Origin: Calonectria ilicicola
Taxonomy: Eukaryota; Ascomycota; Sordariomycetes; Hypocreales; Nectriaceae
DNA length: 64,000 nucleotides
Direction of reading: 5' to 3'
NCBI GenBank assembly: GCA_020809705.1
Contig: CP085825.1
Coordinates: 4,216,001-4,280,000 of the forward strand
The translations under genes were made by a program, and so were the position numbers. Within the stretch, counting starts at the first letter, position 1. Each line of letters begins with the position of its first letter. This document shows positions 20,754-30,798 of the stretch, in pieces. Below the pieces are notes generated by a model, which saw only the letters and a program-made list of their open reading frames with translations, was not told where the DNA came from and ran no database searches.

Positions 20754-22351
20754 ATGGATTCCGTCTGGGCCACTCTAGCCGCCTTCTCGGGAGCTTCAGA
20801 TACCTCCCGTTCCCCCAAACAGCTCGATGCAAACATCAAGGACCATGTTCATGCCGTGAAGCAGCTCCTAGCAGGTCAACGACAAGTCATTGCCGCCAAC
20901 GTTGCCCAGATTCTTGAAGTATGTTTATTTCTGTCCATACCAGGCATGATAATTTTTCCGTTTAAGAAAAAAAATACTAATAGCTTATTAGGGAATCGAT
21001 CCTGCCAATGATTCGATTGCCTTTCTCGCCATCATCCGAGCGTCTTTGGAACACCCCCCAGCTGGTATCGAACGACGTGCGCTTCTTGACGAAACCCTTC
21101 GCTTCTTGCTCAGCTTCAACCCAATTCAAATTAGATACGTTGGCCTACAGTTCCGGAAACTTCTCGAGGCTATTGCAACAGGTCAACTGTTTACGGTAAG
21201 TAATACCGAGCTCATGAACATACCCAAGTACTGACATCTGGATCCCATCTCAGCCCCTCGTCTCCGTCGAGGCAATCGCTTCCGCTTTGCTTCGAATCGA
21301 CTCGACTGGTAGCATGTTTACATCCACGCACCTGATTCTTGCAAAATATGCCTACGAGTCGTCATGGGTTGAGCCGGCCCTCAAACTTCTCGACTGTGAC
21401 ATTACATTTTATCCTGGGATGGCTGGTCAAAAGGATGCAAAGCTGCTTTGTGATCCTAATCTTTCCCCGGCATCCTACATCTCGGTTGACACTGGCCTAA
21501 CTGATTCGGTCAAGAGCACAACAGTGCTAGAGTACAACCTTGTCGCTGCGCTGTGCTACATGTCCAGAAAGGATTGGGCCAAATCTCATCGGGCATTAGA
21601 GCGGGTCATCACACACCCTTCTAAGGACAAGGGCGTGTCAAAGATCATGGACGATGCGTACAAGAGATGGTTACTAGTGGGGCTCCTCAATGGCGGCAAA
21701 GAACCCACTCTGCCTGCCTACACTGCCCCTTCGGCCAAGACCACGTATGATACCCTGGGTTTGCCGTACAAGAATGTCGCTGCGCTGTTCCCCACAGCCA
21801 ATGCTGCGCAATTGAAGGCCGAGGTGGAAACCAACCGCCAAGTTTGGGAGGACGATGGAAACTTGGCCCTCATGGTCGAGGTAGTAGCGGCCTACCAAAA
21901 GTGGCAGATTATCAACCTCCGGGACATTTATACCCAAATATCCATCTCCCAAATTCGCCGATCAACCCTGACCGCCGAAACCGGGGAAGCCTTGCGGGAC
22001 GACAGCGAGACCGAGAGCCTTGTTCGACAAATGATTGAATCAAGCTTGCTCAAGGGAGAACTAATTCAAGGCCAGAGTGGAGAGGACACCTACCTCAAGT
22101 TCCAGGGCGACAGCGAGATTCTGACGGAAACCGAGTTTGCGCGGGAGATCGCGCAGCGCCATCACAACATTGAGACTTTAGGAAAACAATACCAAGCTGC
22201 GAACGAGCGTCTCAGCAGTAGTAAGGAATATGTCAGGCATCTAGTTAGAGAGCAGAAGAGAGCTGAAAAGGACGGCAATGACCCAGGGCTCGGCTTTGAC
22301 GCCCAGATAGAGGATGAGGATCTCATGACGGGCATCATGGCGCATGGTTAA
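20754..22351 (+). CDS. csn3: COP9 signalosome subunit 3
   Basis: Three exons, 20754-20918, 20992-21195 and 21254-22351, encode 488 residues. Introns of 73 and 58 nt have GTATGT and GTAAGT donors. CSN3 is a PCI-domain scaffold subunit of the COP9 signalosome, which removes Nedd8 from cullin ligases and controls light response and development in filamentous fungi. The helical-repeat region includes YNLVAALCYMSRKDWAKSHR and KIMDDAYKRWLLVGLLNGG, matching the CSN3 pattern of a rising tetratricopeptide-like solenoid. The PCI winged-helix part begins about residue 345 (LRDIYTQISISQI). The tail is acidic. The assignment to subunit 3 rather than another PCI protein rests on the wording of the YKK.ILVSL-like region and overall length. 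Confidence 0.88.
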
Positions 22352-23265
22352 CTGGCTTTCGTGAATGGGGTGTGATTTGGAATGTGAGCGGATTTACAAA
22401 ACCCTAATGGGCGCTGGGTGTATGAAGTAAGACAAATGACGGCGCGAACCAGCTAGGATGCGGTTTCGCTTTATTTATGGGATATGAATATATGTTGTAT
22501 TATTCCATCTTGAGATGGCAATGAGTTGTGCTCCAAATCTTTGTTCTGGTGTGTCTGGATCCTTTGCGAGAAGCATGTCTTTCTATGTTGAAGCATAACG
22601 ATGAAGTACACCACAACAGTGAAGGTATATATCAACTATACCCATACGACGTGCCAGAGGAGCATGATTACCTAGACAGAAATCGAAAATCACGATGATG
22701 CCACACACATTTGAGGCTACTTTAATATTCGAATACCCACAATCTTTAAAGGTTTTACATTTCTTGAGGCGTATTGTGTTGCTTCAACGCTTCTACGGGA
22801 ATGCCAAGGTGCATGCCTCCAAAACGGTGGGACCTAGCCGTAAACCTTAGTTTTCCAATCCCCCCATCTTTGCAAGTTCTTGAGAAGAAATATCAATCGT
22901 GACCATTCCCCGCCATTGGTTGGGCCTTTACTATCACATATTTAATTTATATTTGATCGCTAGCGTTCGCATCATGCCACCCCACAATCGAGTACCAAGA
23001 ACGCAGACAATAGACACATTGGATGAATTTGACCCCGTCAAATACAAATTTTTTGAATCATTTCATCTTTCATATTAGACTTGCCTTACTTAACCTTTCT
23101 CTCAAGGTTCTCATTAATGCCTTTCATAGTTTTATCATACGCGGGAAAAATAAAGTTAATTGTATCTGCATGGTTATTATATTCCAAGGTGCACCCTTTG
23201 GAATCCAAGTTTGAGCCACAAATCTCGTATCTTTTTGATGTCACCTCAGTGTGCATTAAGAAAAA
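22352..23265. other. AT-rich intergenic region
   Basis: No gene seen. It is AT-rich compared with flanking coding sequence, especially 22920-23160, and should hold the csn3 3' end and the promoter of the PLC-like gene. Confidence 0.5.
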
Positions 23266-25827
23266 ATGGCTGTTGTGGCATGGAGATTCGTCTCCCTATT
23301 GGGGTTCATCTTGATAAGCATCGTCAGTGGGCTTCCTAATGGTTTCAGCCAAGTCACACAGGTAAATCTACCCATCCGCTTCTCTCCAGTCTCAGTCTTG
23401 CATCGTCAAAGCTCTATCTGTCTTGGTTCTTTTCTAACCCTTTGATAATAGTCTCCATCAAACCGTAGTGTACCGAGATCAGAAAACGAGTTCCTAGCTA
23501 TGAACGAAACATATCATGGCGACCAGCGCTTTCCTCTCATCTCCAGCCCGTCCGCGCCAGTACACAATCCTATCAACATAAAACCAGGGATCAAGATGCG
23601 AAAGAAGATCGTCAAGGGCTACCCGGAGTTCTATGCCAATAGGGGCACGCCTAGGATCCCAGACCACTTGACCACTGTAATTACAGTCATCAACGCCACT
23701 CCGTATCGCTGGCGCAGAGGTTACATCCATTCTTACCAAATCGACGACTGGGATTCCGATTGGCCCAAATACATCGAATCGGGTCAATCTTTCCAAATGA
23801 CCAGCTTCCGGCTCAATAACGGGTTTTCTGTTGACGATTCCGCTGCTGAGGTTGTGTATCATTTGGAAGATACTTGGACGCCTGCTTCATTCATGCTTGA
23901 ACGGCGGCGTGGAAGAAGGCATCACATTTACGTCAAGTTTCTAGAGAACCTCCAGACTAGGAACCTCAAGAGGGGCGGCGAAATCAATCTTGACTACCAC
24001 CCTTATCCAGGTGGCTCTCAGTTCCTTCTAGCTGGGTGGGAGGGAGAATTTATTACCCTGGATCCGCCCAAGGGATGGATGCAAGACTCTCTCAGTGATA
24101 TTGGTAGTTATACACTGAATGAGATTGTTCTACCTCGGTCACATCATGCCGGCATGTCCACTTCTAGGGGAGTTTTCGGCGTTGCCCGGCCTATCAACAC
24201 ATTCACCCAAACAAAGACAGTGTCAGAACAGATCGAAAAGTTTGGCATTCGTGTCTTGGACCTTCGCCCAGTCAGGCATAAAGGGAACTTCTATGCCTCT
24301 CATGGCTCTATGGTCCTTGGCTCCTGGAACGGCATGTTAGGAGAAAGTGTTAAGGATATCGCCAAGGCTATTGGCGAGTTTCACCGAAAATACCCAGGAG
24401 AGATCATCATTGTGGACATTCCATCTGCCGAAAGCGGGAAAGTCAAGTATGGATGGCAGGGGCTTAATGTGCACGAAATTTGGGAGCTCTATTACCTTTT
24501 TATCGACTACGCCAAGACCTTGTCACTGCCTATGGATGCTGACATCAAGACATTGCCGCTTCGTCGTTTGATGAGTAGTTATTCAACTCAAGAGGGAAAA
24601 AGTCCCCTAGGAGGAACTATTGTCCGCGTTGACCGCAGTTGGGCTATCAATCGCATACTCCCTGGCCCAGACAAAGGTTTCATCTCATCTGAGGACCTCC
24701 CCCTGAACCACAGATGGTCAGACATGAACACAGCCGAAAAGGTGGCAGCCGATCAGATCAAAGCATTAACGAGGAACCGCCCAAGACGAAATTCTAAGAT
24801 GTTCTTTTCGGATTGGATCGCCACCCAGACAACAACAGAGGCTGTCCTACCAGTGGACTCTATCACCAAGATGGCCTTGCCCATGTACAATGCACTCTAC
24901 AATGAACTGTGGAATGTTACCACAGATAATATGTATCCCAATTGGATTGCCATGGATCATATTCATTCGAGAGCGTTGGTTGCCTTTGTAAGAACATTGA
25001 ATCGCTGCATGGTCGCCAGAAGATGTGGCACACTGGGAGGAAAGGTTCCTGTCCCGGTCAAGCCACTCGTCATGGGCGAAAGCCAGAGAGAGTTCGAGAT
25101 GGAAATGGATAGAAGGAAGAAGGAAGACGAGGAGAAGGAAAGGGAAGAGGTGGAGAAGAAAGAGTTGGAAAAACTAGAAATAGAGCGGCAAGAGAGGCAG
25201 AGACTAGACCAGCTACAGAGAGAAAAGGAGAAGAAGGAACAGGAGGAAGAGGAAAGAGAGTTGAGGGAGGACAAGGAGAGAGAAGAACGAGAGAAGCTGG
25301 AGAAGAAGAGGCTACGGAAGTTGGTTGAGGAGATGAAGAAGAAGATGGAGAAGATTGAGAAGAAAGGGGGAGCCAAGACGGCTGAGGGCAAAGAGGAGAA
25401 AGAGCTGGGAGAGGAGGAGAAGGAGAGGTTGAGAAAGGAGGAGGAAGAGAAGCAGAAACTAGAGAAGTCGGTTGGAGATATGGAGAAGATCATTGAGGGG
25501 ATTGAGAAGAAAGACAAAGCCCAGATCATCAAAGACAGGGAGAGGAAGGAGAACGAGAAGAAGAAGAAGCAGGAAGTGGAGAAGGAGAAGAAGAGGCTGG
25601 AGAAGAAGGTCAAAGAAATGATGAGCAAGATTCAGGAGATGGAGAAAGATGAAGCTCAGACGAAGAAGAAAGAGGAGCAGGACCAGAAGGAGAAGCAAAG
25701 ATTGGAGGAGGAGAAGAAGGAAAGGGAGAGACTAGAGAAGGGGGTCAACCAGATGATGGCCCGAATCGAAGAGCTGGAGAAGGCGCAAAGGGCAAAAGAC
25801 AATGCAAATCCCCAGGGGAATACCTAA
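23266..25827 (+). CDS. Secreted PLC-like phosphodiesterase with a four-repeat K/E-rich coiled-coil tail
   Basis: Exons 23266-23361 and 23452-25827 give 823 residues. The first exon encodes a signal peptide (FVSLLGFILISIVSGLP), and the 90-nt intron has a GTAAAT donor and an ATAATAG acceptor. The catalytic part belongs to the PLC-like phosphodiesterase superfamily (TIM-barrel). The first catalytic histidine is in SHHAG (H263/H264), with R299 in GIRVLDLRP and a second histidine H316 in ASHGS. About 150 residues before the barrel resemble a beta-sandwich-like, aromatic-rich domain I cannot name. From about residue 576 the chain becomes a highly charged coiled coil of some 240 residues containing four copies of a 19-residue core (starts 652, 701, 747, 792). 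The substrate is unknown. The gene converges with the SUR7-family gene. Confidence 0.82.
25309..25785 (+). repeat. Four tandem protein-coding repeats in the coiled-coil tail
   Basis: Four imperfect units of 45-49 codons share the core [RK]-L-x-K-x-V-x-x-M-x-x-x-[IM]-x-x-[IML]-E-K-x. Cores start at codons 652, 701, 747 and 792 of the PLC-like gene. DNA here is almost pure purine (A/G) on the plus strand. Confidence 0.8.
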
Positions 25828-26379
25828 TGAAAGGATGGCGTTGAAAGACTTGTTCTGTTGGGGAGGTAGCTTAATCTATACCATAATTAATCAACGGAGA
25901 ATTAATCCTCATGGCTTAGTCTAGTTAGCGTGCTTTTGTTTTTATCATCGTCATTAAGTTCAACTAAGAGCGGGAAGGAAGTATGGCATCGGCGCTTACG
26001 TGAAACAAAAAAAAAAAAAAAAAGACATTTTTCCGATAAAGTTTTAAAGAAAATATTTTACGATTTTCTAATAATAATAATGTAATAATAATAATACTAA
26101 GTACTACTATGCGATGAGTCCCCGTCTCTATAAAGTAATACAGATGAGATGCTTCTTTGTTCTGGAAGCTCTTCGCTGTTCCACATCCAAGGTCGATACA
26201 ACACGTATGCCTGATGAGTACCTATTCATCACCCGACCAAACATTCTCTCAAAACAAAATGCACGCGTCTATCCAGGTGTTGTATCCAAGACACCCCCTA
26301 ACCAGTTCCCAAAGCCACATTGCGCCGGTTTCATTCGTGAGTAGGTTATAATGCAAATATTGGATCAAAAGTGTAAAAA
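25828..26379. other. AT-rich convergent intergenic region
   Basis: Lies between the 3' ends of the PLC-like gene (+) and the SUR7-family gene (-). Contains an A18-type homopolymer near 26008-26025 and an (AAT)n microsatellite. Small frames here are not supported. Confidence 0.6.
26069..26100. repeat. (AAT)n microsatellite
   Basis: Runs of TAA/ATA triplets interrupted once (TGTAATAAT) in an AT-rich spacer. Confidence 0.8.
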
Positions 26380-27290
26380 TTAGGAGGATGTGTGGCCCGT
26401 CCTTCTGCGCACAAAGGCGGGGAGAGGAATGTTGTGCTTCTTCTCCGTCTGGACGGGTGCGCCAGACGAGTCGACGACACCGCGAGGCCCAGGTCGGCAG
26501 CAGCAGCCCATGGCGGCGTGCAGGAAGAAGGCGATGTCGGTGCACATGGCGGCGATCCACATGAAGGCGAACATCTTGTGGCCGATGTAGGCCTTGATGT
26601 TGAGCTGGTCCTGGGCGGTCAGCGCAATTTTGGCGGCGAAGCTGATGACGGTGGCAATGATGGCGGCGAGGGTGACGACGATGCCTGCGAGCGCGCCCAA
26701 GAGCGACAGGGCCAGACTCCACCAGCGGGTCCTGATGACGAGGGGACTCAGAAGCAGCAGCACAGTGTTCAGGCAGATGCTGGCCATGAAGCAGCCGTAC
26801 ATGACTTGGGACCCAATGCGGAGAATCGTCAGCACGGTGATGGCCTGCGAAGGGAGCGCGATCTGGGCGCCCGCGAGAAGCTCGCTGACGAGCACCTCGA
26901 CGGGGTTGAACCAGTACCACTGCTTGGGGTGGGAGCAATGCGTGACGCCTCTGTAATTCAACAGTCAGTACAAACCCATCTTTGATTCAATTACGCCTAA
27001 AAACAAAAAAGCTGAACGTACTCATCGTTGTAGCCCTCGCAAAAGTTCCAGATGCCAATCTGATAGAAATCGTGAAGACCCAGGCTTCGGGCGACCGAGT
27101 TGAGCAGGTTGGAGTTCTCGACGGATATAGGAATGACCTGGGAGACGTCGAGCTTGAAAAAGTAAATGTCGTTTAGGGTTGTGTTTTTGTATGTATTTCC
27201 GATGATGACGAGAATTAGAAAGGGAATGGTGAGAAAATAGAATATGCTGGCAGCAATAGCTGTATTGCGTCGGGCATTGGGCGGTGCCAT
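26380..27290 (-). CDS. SUR7/PalI-family four-helix plasma-membrane protein
   Basis: Exons 27022-27290 and 26380-26950 are joined by a 71-nt intron (GTACGT donor, TTACAG acceptor, phase 2), giving 279 residues. SUR7/PalI proteins are tetraspan plasma-membrane proteins. They include eisosome components, the Rim9/PalI pH-sensing chaperones and the mating protein Fig1. Helix 1 lies at about residues 11-33. The extracellular loop has the family signature W81-x2-C84 with a second cysteine at C95 (IGIWNFCEGYND, then HCSHPKQWYWFNP). Three further helices follow (about 135-155, 163-190 and 205-230). The cytosolic tail is short and basic. The upstream ATG at 27377 would add a basic extension before the first helix, so the start at 27290 (MAPPNARRNT) was chosen. 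The exact subfamily is not resolved. Confidence 0.82.
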
Positions 27291-29505
27291 GATGGGAGCT
27301 CGACGATGTTTTTTTTTTCTCGTTATTTCGGTCGTATCCAGAAATTGGTAGAGGAGAAAGTGTAAAATTTTCAACAAAGAGATAATGAGTCAATCCGAAT
27401 TTTCGTACAGATGAAAAAATGGGAGGCCGTCGAGGGGAATGACGCTCCAGGCGCTACTCAATGAGCTCGTTGGCGTTGCCGTAAACCGACACCGAAATCT
27501 TGACTGGCTCTCGAGGGGGAGATGTCTGGAGGAAGAAGCGGATTCTAATTTTTTTTTTTGGCGTGATGTGCGTAAGAAATTCGTTGCGCCCCCCCTTCGG
27601 CACAATACGACATAAACACACACAAGTAGCTTTCTACGTGTGCGGCGCGTGTATGTGAAGCAGAAGAAACGGCTTCACGAAAAACGAGCAGATGATTCCG
27701 TCATAAGATGGGAAATCCCAACTCCAAGGATTTTCATTATCAGTGCTGCCGCCAAGGGTCACCATCGTCCGCTAGGGGTCCCACCTAGACGGCTCTGGAG
27801 GGTCGCTATCGACGCCCACTGGACGGTCAGGCCGGTCACTGGGGCGGATCACTGGGCCCCGCTACCCACAACTGCCCACAGCTGGAGGCGGAGCGCATTC
27901 CCCCCTGCAGTGCCGAGCGACAGTGGGCCAGGCCACCGCTGGGTAACCTGTGCCCCTGCACAACAGAAGACGGCGCAAAGGACAACGCATCCTCAGCCAA
28001 CCCTTTGGGTAACATGGGCAAACTGTGGCTTGCCAGCGCTGAAGGTCCTGGATGCCGGGGCGGCTCTTCGGCCCCTCCAGCGGTCTTGGCTAGGGTCTAG
28101 TGGCTTGACAGCTCCCAGACGCCCAAACGTAGCAGCAAGGGTGCTATATGTGCTGGCGCTTCATCTCGAACGTCGAGGCCCGTTCGTTGTCCACCTTCAC
28201 TCAACCAGAAGCCGCCATTGCCATGTTTTTGGCGGTCCTAGCGAGTCGCCCAGACCCAAGCAGGTCCACTGGCCTAGGCACCAAACCTGCCAAGCGCGCT
28301 GCTCAGGGTGGTCCCTGACAGGCGGCCAGCCAGTTCGTCTCTGGGCCTCCCATCTCAGCCTCTCTCTCCCTCTCCCCCCCCTTTGCTCTCCAGGATGAGG
28401 TTCCCAAACTTCTATTTTGCTTTCCCTGCAAGCGCCTTCGTAAAATGGCTGCTCGGCTCGTAATAACCATACATTGCCCAACCTCCACCCTTGCCGACCA
28501 TCCGGCTCGGCTTTTAGCTGCCGTCGAGCTGCGGCCAGTGCGATGACGCGTTACCTCGATCGTATCTGCTCCCACACTCTACTCTAAGCAACGACAGACA
28601 CAGCCAGATCGGGCCATCCATAGAGGTCCACAGTGTCTAAATCAGCTTTGCCTCAGCGCCTGCTGTAACTGGCTGTGGCATGATTGCTCATCCAAGTTTC
28701 CTCGATCTTGGCTCATGGGCGAGCCACTTCGCTTGCCAAGCGGGTGGGTAGCATCCACATCAGCCAGCCCGGTTGTCTTACTAGTCAAAAGCTCTAATGT
28801 CTGCCACCACGCTGTAACCACGTCCCCCCCCCGATCAACAGCCACGAGTTATGTCATGGCGGTAGCACTTTGATCACAGGTGTCACAGTCCGTTCAGATT
28901 AAGGCCCTTCTGCTAGCCTGTACTCTTTTTTTTTTCTTCTTTCCCTGGCTTGCCTTGTCCAACAGCCCTTGTCTCTCCCCCATCACTAACCGCCCACTTC
29001 CTGGCGTGCGAAATTGGACCGTCGGCTTCCTTTGCTCTCGATCCTGATTGATAGGCGCCGACCTATATTTTAGCGGTTCACTCCTTCAGCTCCACTATAC
29101 CGGTGGTTTTTATTTGGATTTTCGCTCGTCGCAACTTGGATCCAGACTCCTGATTTTCATCCTGGCTTCTCTCCTGCAGGGATTGAGACGCCAGCCCTAC
29201 TCGCATCGAGCATCCTTATTTTGCATTTGCCGGCGTTTCGCCTGGATACCCTTCTCCAGTTTTGTCCCTCAATTGTTTTTCGTTGCCAGCTCGATTTTTC
29301 GGGGGTACCCTTTCTGTCCAGGTCAATAAGCCTTGGATCAAATCCCATCACGATTTATCCTGCGCAAGTGACGTCTCACGAATTCTGACGTCCCACAGCT
29401 CCGCGTGCTGCATCATCTCTCCCGTCGCTGCACACGACGCCCTCTCACAGCAAATCCATCGGGTTTTTCTGCAAGTACACACAGCCAGCTGGGAAGTCGT
29501 TCAAG
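27291..29505. other. 2.2 kb divergent intergenic region
   Basis: Lies between the SUR7-family gene (-) and the second PLC-like gene (+). A 252-residue frame at 27640-28398 is open but Pro/Arg/His-rich, overlaps frames on the other strand and shows no domain, so it is not called. Pyrimidine-rich stretches occur at 28350-28400 and 28925-28990. Confidence 0.5.
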
Positions 29506-30798
29506 ATGAGATTTCACAGCACGGCCATCGCCGCCGTGGCGGCGTTGTGCTGTCGCCAAGCTATGGCCCAGTCCGTTGACCTCTCAGCGACCTCAGGCGT
29601 GACGTTCGTGAAGGGTTCACGAACAGCCAACGAACAGACAAGAACAGGCACATATGTCACGTATGCTTCCAAGATCACACTGAAGGCTATCAGTGAGACC
29701 GAGACGGCGTCAGATCTTGCCACTGCCACATTCACCGGTTCATTCACATCTACCATGACAACAGCTGGTAATTTGACTGAGACTGGAACATCAACAACTG
29801 CAAAGCCTACGAACACTCAGCCGTGTAATAACTATGTTGAGCTCTGCACACGCAGATACAGCAACGTCACCGTCGTCGGGTGCCACAACTCACCCTTCGT
29901 GCGCCCAGGTAACTCGGGCTCCAACCAAGAGCTTGACGTTACCACACAGCTAAACGATGGTATCCGCTTTCTCCAGGCCCAGATCCAGTGGCCAGCCAAC
30001 TCATCGGTGCCTCACTTTTGCCATACGTCGTGCGATCTCCTTGATGCCGGTCCCATTACTGACTGGCTCACTACCGTGAGGCAGTGGGTGGACAACCATC
30101 CATACGACGTCGTCACCATCTTGCTTGGTAATGGCAACTACTCCAACCCATCTCTGTATGCTCCCTTCATTGAGCAGACAGGAATCCTCAAATACGCCTA
30201 TCACCCTCCTTATTTGCCTATGTCACTCAACGACTGGCCGACCCTGGAGGAACTGATTGTCCGCGGCAAGCGAGTCATCATGTTTCTTGACTACCAAGCC
30301 AACCAGACTGCTTATCCCTGGTTGCTTGATGAGTTCTCTCAGGTCTGGGAGACACCTTTTGATCCCGTGGACCGCACCTTCCCCTGCACTGTGCAGCGCC
30401 CTCCTGACCTGAGCGACAAGTCTGCCAAGAACCGCTTGTACCTGATGAACCACAACCTCAACGCCGAGTTCAATGTCTTTGGCACCGAACTCCTGGTCCC
30501 TGCTGTGTCACTGCTCAACGAGACCAACAATTACACCGGCTACGGCAGTCTTGGTCTGGCCGCTAACAACTGCCGGTCCGACTGGGGCCGCGCCCCCAAC
30601 TTTCTCAACGTTGATTACTACAACTACGGCGGGTTCCCAGGCTCCGTTTTCGAGGCTGCTGCGCGCATAAACAATGTCACTTATAACCGTACCTCTTGCT
30701 GCGGTACTGTCAGCGCCGCTGTCCGACAATTGCCCGGACAGTCGGCGTCATTGATTGTCCTGATGACGACTCTGTTGTCTGCATACCTCATTTTGTAG
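29506..30798 (+). CDS. GPI-anchored PLC-like phosphodiesterase
   Basis: A single exon of 430 residues. The N-terminal signal peptide ends about residue 22 (AALCCRQAMA). A Ser/Thr-rich segment of about 90 residues with likely O-glycosylation follows, then a PLC-like barrel. Candidate catalytic residues are H127 in VVGCHNSPF, R154 in GIRFLQAQIQ and H173 in PHFCHTSC. The canonical HDS motif reads HNS here. Several N-x-S/T sites and paired cysteines fit an extracellular protein. The C-terminus ends in a hydrophobic tail (SLIVLMTTLLSAYLIL) after small residues, a likely GPI signal. Family members are widespread in filamentous fungi, mostly without a known substrate. It lies 2.2 kb from the SUR7-family gene and on the same strand as the first PLC-like gene. 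Confidence 0.87.
   Translation: MRFHSTAIAAVAALCCRQAMAQSVDLSATSGVTFVKGSRTANEQTRTGTYVTYASKITLKAISETETASDLATATFTGSFTSTMTTAGNLTETGTSTTAKPTNTQPCNNYVELCTRRYSNVTVVGCHNSPFVRPGNSGSNQELDVTTQLNDGIRFLQAQIQWPANSSVPHFCHTSCDLLDAGPITDWLTTVRQWVDNHPYDVVTILLGNGNYSNPSLYAPFIEQTGILKYAYHPPYLPMSLNDWPTLEELIVRGKRVIMFLDYQANQTAYPWLLDEFSQVWETPFDPVDRTFPCTVQRPPDLSDKSAKNRLYLMNHNLNAEFNVFGTELLVPAVSLLNETNNYTGYGSLGLAANNCRSDWGRAPNFLNVDYYNYGGFPGSVFEAAARINNVTYNRTSCCGTVSAAVRQLPGQSASLIVLMTTLLSAYLIL

Noticed and set aside
24963..25628. A 221-residue minus-strand frame rich in Phe/Ser
   Set aside because: It is the antisense reading of the purine-rich K/E-coding tail of the PLC-like gene.
27640..28398. A 252-residue plus-strand open frame
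   Set aside because: Pro/Arg/His-rich composition, overlapping open frames on both strands and no domain. It lies in a GC-rich leader or promoter region where long frames arise by chance.
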